Part shown: piece by piece, positions 56,076 through 64,000 of the stretch | How the letters are laid out: the number at the start of each line of letters is the position of its first letter | How positions within the stretch are numbered: position 1 is the stretch's first letter | NCBI RefSeq assembly: GCF_017921895.1 | Contig: NZ_JAFIDN010000004.1 | Span: 124,001-188,000, forward strand | Reading direction: 5' to 3' | DNA length: 64,000 nucleotides | Source: Natronogracilivirga saccharolytica | Lineage (GTDB): Bacteria; Bacteroidota; Rhodothermia; Balneolales; Natronogracilivirgulaceae | Notes under the pieces: generated by a model | Told to the model about the DNA's origin: nothing | What the model saw: the letters and a program-made list of their open reading frames with translations, nothing else | The model's database searches: none | Translations under genes and position numbers: made by a program

Positions 56076-56933
56076 TCACGAATTCAAATCGGATATAATA
56101 ATACTTCTCGCCATTTCAAGCGGCATGGGTTTGTCGAACCAGAGTTCAAACGACCTTGCAGCCTGATAGATAAACATATCCAGACCTCCTATCGTTTTGG
56201 CTTCATGCTTTCGCGCCTCTTTAAGAAAACGGGTCTCCAGCGGATTGTATATGATGTCGTAGCATATTTTCCCCTTCAATAGCGGAATCAGATCCTCCGG
56301 CACAGGCAACCCGTCCACCTTCGGATACATGCCGACGGGTGTGGTATTGACAATGATATCCGAATCCTTAACAGCGTTTTTGATTACAGAGTAATCAATG
56401 ATATCGACCTGTCCGGGCAATTTGGATAATCCCGACCCCGCCCTTCTGCTGGCAACATATATTTTTTTGAAACCGGATTTCCGAAGGGCGTAAACCACCG
56501 CCCTGCAGGCACCCCCCGCACCCAGTACAACGGCACATTCAAGATCGGTTATGCCCTCAAGCGGTTTTTGAAAACCATAGGCATCGGTATTGAAACCAGA
56601 GGGTCTGACTCCTGCGTGACCAGAAGGAACAACGGTATTTACAGCACCAATTTCCTGCGAGGTTTCATCGGTTTCATTCAGATAACCGATGATATCCTGC
56701 TTAAGCGGAATGGTGATATTTGCACCTCTGAAAGCAGGTAGTGAAAAAAGCTCGGGCAGGAGTGTGTTTTTTTCCGGCGGACAGTCAATGGCATGGTATG
56801 ATACCGGCAATGCATGGTATTTTAAAGCAGCATTGTGAATTGCCGGAGAACGGCTGTGCGCAACGGGATGTCCCAATACGGCAGCAAAGGGCTTCTCTCT
56901 TACGTTTGATGACAGAAACTCGGTAATATCCAT
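56076..56933 (-). CDS. aroE: shikimate dehydrogenase
   Basis: 285 residues from the ATG at 56933. A longer frame to 56999 is unlikely because it would run through the terminator at 56959-56987. The shikimate-binding motif is VLGHPVAHSRSPAIHNAAL, the catalytic Lys is in ANITIPLKQD, and the NADP-binding loop is VVLGAGGACRAVVYAL. It reduces 3-dehydroshikimate, supplying chorismate for the trp enzymes encoded about 10 kb away. Confidence 0.94.
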   Translation of the reverse strand: MDITEFLSSNVREKPFAAVLGHPVAHSRSPAIHNAALKYHALPVSYHAIDCPPEKNTLLPELFSLPAFRGANITIPLKQDIIGYLNETDETSQEIGAVNTVVPSGHAGVRPSGFNTDAYGFQKPLEGITDLECAVVLGAGGACRAVVYALRKSGFKKIYVASRRAGSGLSKLPGQVDIIDYSVIKNAVKDSDIIVNTTPVGMYPKVDGLPVPEDLIPLLKGKICYDIIYNPLETRFLKEARKHEAKTIGGLDMFIYQAARSFELWFDKPMPLEMARSIIISDLNS

Positions 56934-56958
56934 TTGTTTGAGATCCGGATCAGGAGTC

Positions 56959-56987
56959 AAAAAAAAAGGGGCTTGAAGCCCCTTTTT
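56959..56987 (-). terminator. terminator after the SRPBCC gene
   Basis: AAGGGGC and GCCCCTT form a 7-bp stem around a 5-base loop. On the minus strand it is followed by nine T; on the plus strand by five. It ends transcription of the SRPBCC gene before aroE and shows that aroE begins downstream. Confidence 0.88.
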
Positions 56988-57006
56988 ATAAATTTTCAAA
57001 CCTGAA

Positions 57007-57477
57007 TCAGGCAGTGACCTCTTCTTTTCCGGACTCTACCTCTTCCTCATCCTTAAAGTTGCCGCTTTCGGCAAGATTTTTGAATTTTTCAAGATCACCC
57101 ATCAGCTGATCGGGCAGTTCTTCAATAAACTTCGCCATATCAGTGGAAGGTTCACCAAAGAACGTCCGGTAATCCAGACTGAAATCAACCCTGGTACGGG
57201 AACCGTTATTCAAGGGGGTAAACCGGATGGTTCCGGTTTGATTCAGGTTCCCATTGATGGTGATCCAGGCAAAGCGGGTGTTTCGCAGATCATCAATGAT
57301 GTTGGTGGTCCAACGGAATTCTTCTCCGCCAATTTCAGTTACGTATTCGAAAGTTTGCGAATTAATTTTGTTCACCTCTTTCAAAGACGAAATGAACTTC
57401 GGAAAATCTGTCGGAGAACTCATTAATTCGTAAACTTTTGCGAGGGGCAGGTCAACTTCGATTCTTTGATGCGCCAT
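57007..57477 (-). CDS. SRPBCC (START-like) family protein
   Basis: 156 residues. The pattern fits a polyketide cyclase/SRPBCC fold: an N-terminal strand and helix (RIEVDLPLAKVYELMSSP), central strands (FEYVTEIGGEEFRWTT) and a long C-terminal helix, then an acidic tail. Such proteins bind hydrophobic ligands in an inner cavity. The ligand is unknown. It is a single-gene transcript closed by a strong terminator 20 bp downstream. Confidence 0.8.
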   Translation of the reverse strand: MAHQRIEVDLPLAKVYELMSSPTDFPKFISSLKEVNKINSQTFEYVTEIGGEEFRWTTNIIDDLRNTRFAWITINGNLNQTGTIRFTPLNNGSRTRVDFSLDYRTFFGEPSTDMAKFIEELPDQLMGDLEKFKNLAESGNFKDEEEVESGKEEVTA

Positions 57478-57621
57478 AATGTACTTTTATGCTTCGTAAA
57501 GTTGAGTGTTTGTGTGATTTGTGGCTGGTATCACCATTACGATATATGCATGACCTTCCAGACAAGAGGAATAGGAAATGCACAATAATTCAAAATTAAG
57601 CATTTTTTTTCATTTCAGCAA

Positions 57622-59046
57622 TTGAAAAATAATTTAAAAGTCCTCATGTTTGGTAATTTTGCTGCTGAAAAAGCGTTTTCTGCCGTCCGGACAACGTTGT
57701 TCACTGCCGCTTTCTGTGCTGCCCTGACCCTCCAGCTTCATGCGGCCGATAGACCTCAGTGGACCGGCACCTTTCAGCATCTGTCCGGTTTCACGATGCA
57801 CCCTCCGCATTCGTATCATCCGGCTGTTCAAAGACTGAGTCTGGAGCTGGATCAGCGCCTGCCGGACGGTCGCTTCCACACCAGCGCCAATATCCGGAAT
57901 TATTTCACTGCCAGCCCGGACTCTCTCGATATATACATCCCCGAACTCTGGATAGAATTCTGGCTTTCCCGGGGGGATCTCCGGGTCGGCCGGCAAGATC
58001 TGCGCAGAGGACTGACTCCCGCCAACTCGTTATTTGAGTTTTTACGGCCCAGGGATCTGCGGAACTTTGTCATTGAACCCGACAATGCAACAGTCCGCGG
58101 CAACATTGCATTATCATACAGACATTATACCGGAAACAGCGTATTTGAACTTGTTTTCTCACCTGTCATCACCCCGGTTCGACTGCCGCATCCCGAAGAC
58201 AGGTGGTTTATTCCCGTCCCCACTCCGGCCGGACTCCCGCTGCGCATATCCGATTTTCCATCCGGTGATAACAGACCGGACAGGCAACTGACGGAACTCC
58301 AGACCGGACTGATATGGGAGTACGATCTGTCTGCTTCGCTTGAAATTCAGCTTTCTGCATTTCACTGGGTGCCTCCCATGCCGTCTTACCAAAAAAAATT
58401 GTCAATTGATCCGGCAGATCCTTTTGCTTCACCTGCAATTACCTTGAAACCCTCTTTCAAACCCACTCTGATTCTGGGCGGCGGAACTTCTTACCGCGCC
58501 GGATCCGGAATTACCTTGACAGCAGAAGCACTCTGGTTTCAAGATGAACAGTTCGACCGGGTTCCCGGTATCATTCTGGAGTTTGACCCTGCATCCACAA
58601 GTCTCGGAGAACTGGCACGCATAACCCGTTTGATCGATGAAGAAGAGGATGGTTTTTTGTCTGCTGAGCAATCCTACCGGTTACTGACCGAGATCCGTTA
58701 TGAGCGGTCCACTTTACTTGCCGGTGTCCAGTGGTTTATGGAGGGAATTCGCTCGCCTCACCCTGATATTGTCCGGAAAGAACGCTTTCACAGATTTTCT
58801 GGTTTCGTTGCCCGGGACTTGTTCCGGGAACGGTTGAGCAACCGGATGCAGACAACATATCATCCGGCAGGCAATGATTTCTGGATCAGTTCGGAACATA
58901 TATATGACATTTCTGATCAGGTTAACCTTGGCTTGGGAACGCATATTTTCGGCGGTTCCGATCCTGGTCCGGGCTATGGTCATTTGTCTTTCGGCTCATA
59001 CAGAACAAACTCTCTCGTTTACGGCACACTGAAATTCTACTGGTAA
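57622..59046 (+). CDS. outer-membrane beta-barrel protein paired with an RND transporter
   Basis: 474 residues from a TTG start. An ATG at 57646 is a shorter option, and the signal peptide ends at about LQLHAA. The protein alternates amphipathic strands, with aromatic residues at strand ends, and finishes in TLKFYW as outer-membrane barrels do. A segment near residue 335 (DEEEDGFLSAEQ) looks like an EF-hand calcium loop. I do not recognise the family. It is 30 bp upstream of an RND/MMPL gene, so they probably form one export path. Confidence 0.75.
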   Translation: MKNNLKVLMFGNFAAEKAFSAVRTTLFTAAFCAALTLQLHAADRPQWTGTFQHLSGFTMHPPHSYHPAVQRLSLELDQRLPDGRFHTSANIRNYFTASPDSLDIYIPELWIEFWLSRGDLRVGRQDLRRGLTPANSLFEFLRPRDLRNFVIEPDNATVRGNIALSYRHYTGNSVFELVFSPVITPVRLPHPEDRWFIPVPTPAGLPLRISDFPSGDNRPDRQLTELQTGLIWEYDLSASLEIQLSAFHWVPPMPSYQKKLSIDPADPFASPAITLKPSFKPTLILGGGTSYRAGSGITLTAEALWFQDEQFDRVPGIILEFDPASTSLGELARITRLIDEEEDGFLSAEQSYRLLTEIRYERSTLLAGVQWFMEGIRSPHPDIVRKERFHRFSGFVARDLFRERLSNRMQTTYHPAGNDFWISSEHIYDISDQVNLGLGTHIFGGSDPGPGYGHLSFGSYRTNSLVYGTLKFYW

Positions 59047-59076
59047 CTGCGCATATCGAAACAGAAAGGCCAAACA

Positions 59077-61467
59077 TTGATTCGGAAAAATCATATTGAT
59101 CTGATAATCGGACAGATACTCGCCAGACCGCGGACCTATCTGGCCCTTGTAGCTGGTCTTGCGTTTTTTGCCTTTCTGCCCGCATTGAACGTCGAGGCCG
59201 ACTTCGACCTGGAAGGGTTTTACCCGGACGATGCGGAAACCATTGTTGAGTTTCAGCGCATATCCGATGAGTTCGGTCGGGACGACACCTCCATTATTGT
59301 CGCTTTCCGGCATGACTCCCTGTTTACAAATGAGCACTTGTATCGCATCAAACGGCTTTCTGAAGATCTTGAAATGCTCCCCTACACGAAAGAAGTACGG
59401 AGTTTGTGGAATATCCGGGAGTTTGTCCGGTCTGATGACGGATCATTGAGTACTGATAAATACCTTTCTGATGATGATTTGGATAAGGTGCAAACTGGCG
59501 AAAACGCAACCGGCAGGATTCTTGATGATATCCGCAGCAGAATGCTGAACGATCCGTTCGTATACGGCACATTCCTGGGCTCGGATGGTACCGCAACAGC
59601 TATCTATATCAATCTCGACGAGCAGGAAAATACCTTTTCAAACAGGCGGGAACTCATATCCCGTCTGGAGGACAAACTTGAATCCTACAGGCAGCATTAT
59701 GACATCAATGTAACCGGGCTCCCCTATTTCCGGACGCAGTACGTGGAAACCCTGAACAGGGAGATTCTGCTCTATGTTTCTGTGGCTTCACTGCTTATCA
59801 TTATTATTTTGTGGCTTCTGTTCAGAACGGTCATCGGCGTGCTGCTCCCCATTTCCATTGTATGGGTTACCATACTCTTTGTAGTTGCTGTTCTGGTGAT
59901 GACCGGCGGACACTTTGAGATCATGAGCAGCACCATTGCACCGATCCTGTTATGTGTGGGAGTCGCGGATTCCATTCACATGCTTTCAAAATATCAGGAC
60001 TTGCGGCTTGACAACAAAAGTAAAAAACGCTCACTGGAAGAGACGATTCTCGTACTGGGTTCAGCGACGCTGCTGACCAGTATTACCACCGCAATCGGTT
60101 TCATGACATTGATGACGAGTGATGTCATGCCGATGCGGCGTTTCGGCCTCTACACAGCATTGGGGGTGCTGATTGCATTTGCGGTAACCATATTTGTGCT
60201 GCCTTCCGTATTGCAACTGATAAAAACAAGGATGCCCGTAGAAGATAAAAGCAAGGTGTTTTTCCGGAAAATCGGCTCTCTGCTTTCCTCCACCCACAGA
60301 ACCGCCCGGAATCATTACAGGATCGTAGTGAGTATCACACTGCTGGTAACCGCACTGTTTTCCATCGGAATTACGCAGCTGAAAACCAACAGCAGGGTTT
60401 TTGATGATATTGGTGAAAGCTCTCATCTGATTCAGCAAAGCCGGTTTCTTGATGAACACATAGCCCCCCAGTTTCCTCTGGAAATCATCATTGATACCGG
60501 AAAGGAGGATGGCGCTTATGACCCGGACCTGCTGCGACGCATAGAACAGCTTCACAATATGCTCGGCGAATACGATGAAATCAGTCAGAGCATTTCTTTT
60601 GCCACACTGATAAAACGAGTCGATCAGGTAATGAGGGACCATCAGGAAGACACGGTGCCCGATTCCCGTCAGCTTGTTGCCCAATACGATTTGCTTCTGG
60701 ACCTGACGGGGGCATCCGGCCCGTCACGAATGAATGACTTTGAGAACCGGCAAACACGCGTAATAGCAAGGGCTTATGACGTCGGCTCCTATCGCATCAA
60801 TCAGATGCGTGACGACCTGAAGCCCCGGCTTGATGCCCTTTTCCCGGAGTCATCCGTCACGCTTACCGGATCAACCATCTTGTCAGCCGACCTGACCGGA
60901 AACATTGTTTCGGCCCTCACCTGGAGTATCGGACTTGCTTTTCTGTTCATTTCCGTAATTATGGCACTGCTTTTCAGAAATGCCAAACTCGTGATTATCT
61001 CTCTGTTGCCCAACCTGATACCACTAATCATTACCGCCGGATTCATGGGTTTTGCAGGTATCGACATCCGGCCGTCAACAGCTGTCATTTTCACAATAGC
61101 TTTCGGCATAGCTGTAGACGACAGTATACACTATCTGGCGCGCTTCAGGATGGAAACTCTGCGAGGGTCTGATCTGCGTCAGGCTGTAAAGAACACTACC
61201 ATCCACACCGGCAGGGCTATTATACTGACCAGTATTATACTTCTTGCAGGATTCGGTGTACTGGGCACAAGTTCGTTCGAGTCCAACATGCTGATGGGAT
61301 TGCTGACATGCCTTACCATTCTCACGGCACTTCTGGCGGACCTGCTCTTTCTTCCTGCCCTGATTTACTGGATGAATCCGGACATTACAGCCGGTCAAGC
61401 TTCGGCCTTAAATGGGAAACAATCTGTTCCGTCAGAATTTCAACGGGCTGAGTTGAGTCAAGTGTGA
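59077..61467 (+). CDS. RND/MMPL-family transporter
   Basis: 796 residues from a TTG start, with GAAAGG about 9 bases upstream as a likely ribosome-binding site. Two halves each have a first helix, a soluble periplasmic domain and a five-helix bundle. The central motifs are ILLCVGVADSIHMLSKYQD in the first half and FGIAVDDSIHYLARFR in the second, the usual acidic pair of MMPL/HpnN-like transporters. It probably moves lipids or other hydrophobic molecules from the inner membrane. No adapter gene is present. The last 83 bp overlap tmk on the other strand. Confidence 0.9.
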   Translation: MIRKNHIDLIIGQILARPRTYLALVAGLAFFAFLPALNVEADFDLEGFYPDDAETIVEFQRISDEFGRDDTSIIVAFRHDSLFTNEHLYRIKRLSEDLEMLPYTKEVRSLWNIREFVRSDDGSLSTDKYLSDDDLDKVQTGENATGRILDDIRSRMLNDPFVYGTFLGSDGTATAIYINLDEQENTFSNRRELISRLEDKLESYRQHYDINVTGLPYFRTQYVETLNREILLYVSVASLLIIIILWLLFRTVIGVLLPISIVWVTILFVVAVLVMTGGHFEIMSSTIAPILLCVGVADSIHMLSKYQDLRLDNKSKKRSLEETILVLGSATLLTSITTAIGFMTLMTSDVMPMRRFGLYTALGVLIAFAVTIFVLPSVLQLIKTRMPVEDKSKVFFRKIGSLLSSTHRTARNHYRIVVSITLLVTALFSIGITQLKTNSRVFDDIGESSHLIQQSRFLDEHIAPQFPLEIIIDTGKEDGAYDPDLLRRIEQLHNMLGEYDEISQSISFATLIKRVDQVMRDHQEDTVPDSRQLVAQYDLLLDLTGASGPSRMNDFENRQTRVIARAYDVGSYRINQMRDDLKPRLDALFPESSVTLTGSTILSADLTGNIVSALTWSIGLAFLFISVIMALLFRNAKLVIISLLPNLIPLIITAGFMGFAGIDIRPSTAVIFTIAFGIAVDDSIHYLARFRMETLRGSDLRQAVKNTTIHTGRAIILTSIILLAGFGVLGTSSFESNMLMGLLTCLTILTALLADLLFLPALIYWMNPDITAGQASALNGKQSVPSEFQRAELSQV

Positions 61468-61999
61468 TGATTCTCTCCTTTTCCGCTGCCAGTTGATCAA
61501 ATCCTTTACTGACACGCTCAAAAAATTTCTCTCCGGACCGTTCAAGGCGGTCTTCACTGCCTTCCCTGGCCCGTCGGCGCTGAGCTTCTTCCGGCGGCAG
61601 CCTCAGATAGAAAGTAATATCCGGCTCAAGTTGCTGCGTCGCCAAATCATTCAGCTGATCAATCTGCCACACAGGTATGACCTCCCGTCCATAGCCCTGG
61701 TAAGCTGTAGTTGAGTCAAAAAAACGATCCACTATGACTATAGTTCCTTCTGCAAGAGCCGGCCGGATGCGGGTTGCAACCAGTTGTGCCCTGGCCGCAG
61801 AAAACAGAAGTGACTCGGCTATCGGATGAATATCTTCATCACTGTTCAGCAAAATTTCGCGAATCTGCTCAGAAAGAACCGTTCCGCCGGGTTCCCTGAA
61901 CACCTGAACATCATATCCCTTTTCCTCCAGGTATTGACAAAGATTCCGGATATTGGTTGACTTTCCGCTGCCGTCAATCCCTTCAAAACTTATTAGCAT
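61385..61999 (-). CDS. tmk: thymidylate kinase
   Basis: 204 residues. The P-loop is EGIDGSGKST (residues 6-15), the dTMP-binding FREPGGT and the DRFFDSTTAYQG segment follow, and the lid has RRRAREGSEDRLE. It phosphorylates dTMP to dTDP. The 3' end overlaps the convergent transporter gene by 83 bp. It is the last gene of a minus-strand group with the PspC protein 16 bp upstream. Confidence 0.95.
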   Translation of the reverse strand: MLISFEGIDGSGKSTNIRNLCQYLEEKGYDVQVFREPGGTVLSEQIREILLNSDEDIHPIAESLLFSAARAQLVATRIRPALAEGTIVIVDRFFDSTTAYQGYGREVIPVWQIDQLNDLATQQLEPDITFYLRLPPEEAQRRRAREGSEDRLERSGEKFFERVSKGFDQLAAEKERIITLDSTQPVEILTEQIVSHLRPKLDRL

Positions 62000-62015
62000 T
62001 CCGATTAGATAAAAA

Positions 62016-62612
62016 TTATGATACCAGACCTCTGACAGGTCTTTTGGGCAGGATTACTGCCAGGGCAATATAAATAACTAAACTGAAACCGTAACTAAAA
62101 AATGCCAGCACAAACAGAGCCCGGACAATGGTCGGATCCCAGCCGAAACGTTCAGCAATACCGCCGCACACACCAAAGATCATTTTTTCCTGACGTGACC
62201 GATACCATTTTTGGTTGTACTGATAGGCAAAGGAGTCGCCGGAATCTGATTCCGAAGTGTTCGGAGCCGCGCTTTTTTTCTCTTTTTGCGACACTTTCCG
62301 CCGTCTGCGGAAACTACTCAACAGGCCAAGACCAATCAGAATTACCAGTATGGTTCCCGCTGCCGGCATGACTCTCAAAATATGAGTTATGTCCGGGCCG
62401 TACGGAAAATAAAACTGCTGCATAACGAAAACGGCGGCAGCAATCAGAAAGACGATACCTGCCGCTCTGGCAAACCCCGATCCCTTATTCTTAATCTTTT
62501 CTCCTTTTTCAAATTCGTACTCGGACTTCAGCCGCTCGTATTCCTCATCAGTGATCCGGAGGTCCGGATCGAGATCGTTTTTCAAATGTGTGCCGGTCTT
62601 GTTTCTTTCCAT
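62016..62612 (-). CDS. PspC-domain membrane protein
   Basis: 198 residues from the ATG at 62612; the frame reaches 62687. An acidic N-terminal segment is followed by two membrane helices, a charged linker and a C-terminal PspC domain (KMIFGVCGGIAERFGWDP, then a hydrophobic helix pair ending AVILPK). PspC domains sense or respond to envelope stress in the phage shock response. No pspA or pspB is in the window. Confidence 0.82.
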   Translation of the reverse strand: MERNKTGTHLKNDLDPDLRITDEEYERLKSEYEFEKGEKIKNKGSGFARAAGIVFLIAAAVFVMQQFYFPYGPDITHILRVMPAAGTILVILIGLGLLSSFRRRRKVSQKEKKSAAPNTSESDSGDSFAYQYNQKWYRSRQEKMIFGVCGGIAERFGWDPTIVRALFVLAFFSYGFSLVIYIALAVILPKRPVRGLVS

Positions 62613-62762
62613 AACAATTTCAATTTCATTTTGAACATGATTTATGGTGCTCCGGATGCCCGGGTTGACACACCATTCACGAGTCACTGCTGCAAACCAT
62701 AACAGCTGTTCATTTCATACGCAGGCGCCGGAAAAAAGTTACCGCATCTGGATCGACTGCCC

Positions 62763-63335
62763 TTATCTCTTAATGCAGTCTGCCACAATATTCTCGGTAG
62801 CCAGGGCTTTAACAGCCACGTCTCCCTGTTCCGTTGGGATATGTTCCAGCACAAATATCTCCGGTACCGGCATGATGGTTCGTGTTTCCGGAATTTCCGA
62901 TAAAAACCGGTCATAATACCCTCTTCCATAGCCAATTCTGTTGCCTGTCCGGTCAGCAGCCAGCCCCGGAACCAAAACCAGATCAATCTCACTGACGCCC
63001 ACCGGATTGTCATTAGCGGGTTCCAGAATCCCCCAGTTGCCACTTGTCAGATCCTCCGGGTCCCGGACGACATGGTGCTCCATGACCCCTGGGATCTTCG
63101 TCACTTTAGGCATGACAAGTGTTTTTCCGGCTCCGACTATCTCCTTCAGAATCTTGAAGGTGGGCACTTCGCCCTTGGATATGGTCCCTGAAAAACAGTG
63201 AATAACACGCGCTTCAAGGTACCAAGACGATCTGAGTATCTGTTCAGATATCAGCCGTCCCAGCGTTTCCAGCTGCAGGGCACCCATTGAAGTTCGCTGC
63301 TGCAACAATTTTTTTCTGAGTGCATCCTTGTCCAT
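62763..63335 (-). CDS. 5-formyltetrahydrofolate cyclo-ligase
   Basis: 190 residues. The family signature GNRIGYGRGYYDRFL is intact, with the N-terminal Arg-rich start (ALRKKLLQQRTSM) and DLVLVPGLAAD. It converts 5-formyl-THF to 5,10-methenyl-THF using ATP. It lies 13 bp downstream of bshC. The 150-bp gap to the PspC gene holds nothing evident. Confidence 0.92.
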   Translation of the reverse strand: MDKDALRKKLLQQRTSMGALQLETLGRLISEQILRSSWYLEARVIHCFSGTISKGEVPTFKILKEIVGAGKTLVMPKVTKIPGVMEHHVVRDPEDLTSGNWGILEPANDNPVGVSEIDLVLVPGLAADRTGNRIGYGRGYYDRFLSEIPETRTIMPVPEIFVLEHIPTEQGDVAVKALATENIVADCIKR

Positions 63336-63348
63336 TGCCTGGCCTGTC

Positions 63349-64000
63349 TTATAAATCCACCCGAAAATGCTGGCTGAAAAGCCCCTGATGATTTTCCAGT
63401 GACGTCAGCAAGTCATCCCAGACATTCACACCGAATTTGTTCATAAAATATATGAATGATATCTCCCGCTCCTGCAAATGACCATCCGGGAAAAGTGCAT
63501 TTCTCGATTTTTTAATCCGGTTAATTTGCACCTCTTCCTTCTGCCGGACCTGATTGACCATTTTTTTTCTGAGTTTATCAATAGCCTTGTGGTACTCTTT
63601 TGTAATGGCCTGTGCGTGTTTGTTCAATCCGGGATCAGATATTCCGGTTTCCTTTATTTTTGACTCGCTTAATAGAGAGATTTTCTTTTTCCATTCTTCA
63701 AATCGCTGGTCCAGTTCGGGATCACTGTGCCGGCGCAGGTATTCCTGCTCCAGGTCTTCGGGCCGCTTCGCAAAATCAGAAAATTCAAAGGGTAGTTCCT
63801 TGAGAAATCTTTGAACCGGAGGCTCTGCTATTGTAGCCGTCATCCTGGACGCAATGAAGGGCATTGACTTTCCGAAGAGATCATAAAGCGGCCTCATCTG
63901 AGCGTAATATGCTATCTCTGCGGGGCCGGCTACGTAAGCGGCATTGGGAAGCAATTTATCCTGTAATATCGGCCGTAAAAAAACATTGGGTGAGAATCTG
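63349..64000 (-). CDS. bshC: bacillithiol biosynthesis cysteine-adding enzyme BshC, C-terminal part
   Basis: The frame continues to the window edge, so the N-terminal part is missing; the TTG at 63954 is internal. The visible 217 residues match BshC: SPNVFLRPILQDKLLPNA, then YVAGPAEIAYYAQMRPLYD, and later a long coiled coil (about 90-150 residues from the end). BshC is proposed to add cysteine to glucosamine-malate, the last step of bacillithiol synthesis. Bacillithiol is the main low-molecular-weight thiol in many Bacteroidota. Confidence 0.9.
   Translation of the reverse strand, partial: RFSPNVFLRPILQDKLLPNAAYVAGPAEIAYYAQMRPLYDLFGKSMPFIASRMTATIAEPPVQRFLKELPFEFSDFAKRPEDLEQEYLRRHSDPELDQRFEEWKKKISLLSESKIKETGISDPGLNKHAQAITKEYHKAIDKLRKKMVNQVRQKEEVQINRIKKSRNALFPDGHLQEREISFIYFMNKFGVNVWDDLLTSLENHQGLFSQHFRVDL

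Noticed and set aside
56933-56999. Upstream start of aroE at 56999
   Set aside because: The extended frame would translate through a strong terminator hairpin, and the added residues are not typical of AroE.
1-64000. CRISPR arrays, prophage or defence genes
   Set aside because: I saw no regularly spaced direct repeats, cas, capsid, restriction-modification or toxin-antitoxin genes; the window is core chromosome.

Overview
This 64 kb window is a chromosomal segment from a Gram-negative member of the Bacteroidota/Balneolota (FCB) group. I infer this from the gene content: a PorV/PorQ-type outer-membrane protein pair next to a protein with a T9SS/FlgD-like C-terminal domain, a DUF2723 (GT117) glycosyltransferase, DUF4837, bshC (bacillithiol), HprK without visible PTS genes, many lipoproteins, and some promoter candidates of the Bacteroidota type (TTTG-N19-TAnnTTTG). 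Many proteins are acidic, which would fit a moderately halophilic Balneolaceae-like organism, but I cannot prove the genus. I see no rRNA, tRNA, prophage, insertion sequence or CRISPR array. The region looks like core chromosome.

Layout. 1-4.3 kb: the end of an RND/MMPL transporter, recO, an HtrA protease and a small lipoprotein. 4.3-8.7 kb: icd (minus), a small basic membrane protein, mutL, a 295-bp non-coding stretch with several inverted repeats, and a receiver-only response regulator. 8.7-20.5 kb: envelope lipoproteins (a trypsin-like protease, a helical-repeat protein, an M1 aminopeptidase) interleaved with a UvrD-like helicase, der and a stand-alone nuoI. 20.6-30.5 kb: a GT117 glycosyltransferase, ybeY-smg, a GT2 glycosyltransferase overlapping a minimal AraC-type regulator on the other strand, xerC-hpf-hprK and an M23 peptidase. 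30.6-37.8 kb: cydABDC (cytochrome bd and its assembly exporter) and a DUF4837 lipoprotein.

38.1-46.3 kb: a complete minus-strand trp operon in the order trpE-trpS-trpG-trpD-trpC-trpF-trpB-trpA, preceded by a transcription attenuator. The attenuator has a 16-residue leader peptide with three consecutive Trp codons, mutually exclusive antiterminator and terminator hairpins, and a U tract. A second, very strong nested stem-loop lies between the terminator and the trpE start and is not part of the standard attenuation model. Because trpS is inside the operon, charging of tRNA-Trp would control both tryptophan synthesis and the synthetase that senses it.

46.6-51.1 kb: a four-gene plus-strand cluster (lipoprotein, Asp-box propeller protein with a sorting-like C-terminal domain, two PorV-like barrels) that may be a dedicated secretion/display unit. 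51.2-57.5 kb: minus-strand housekeeping genes aroE-pgeF-dxr-rseP-psd-pssA and an SRPBCC protein. 57.6-61.5 kb: an outer-membrane barrel paired with an RND/MMPL transporter. 61.4-64 kb: tmk, a PspC-domain protein, 5-formyltetrahydrofolate cyclo-ligase and the end of bshC, which continues past the window edge.
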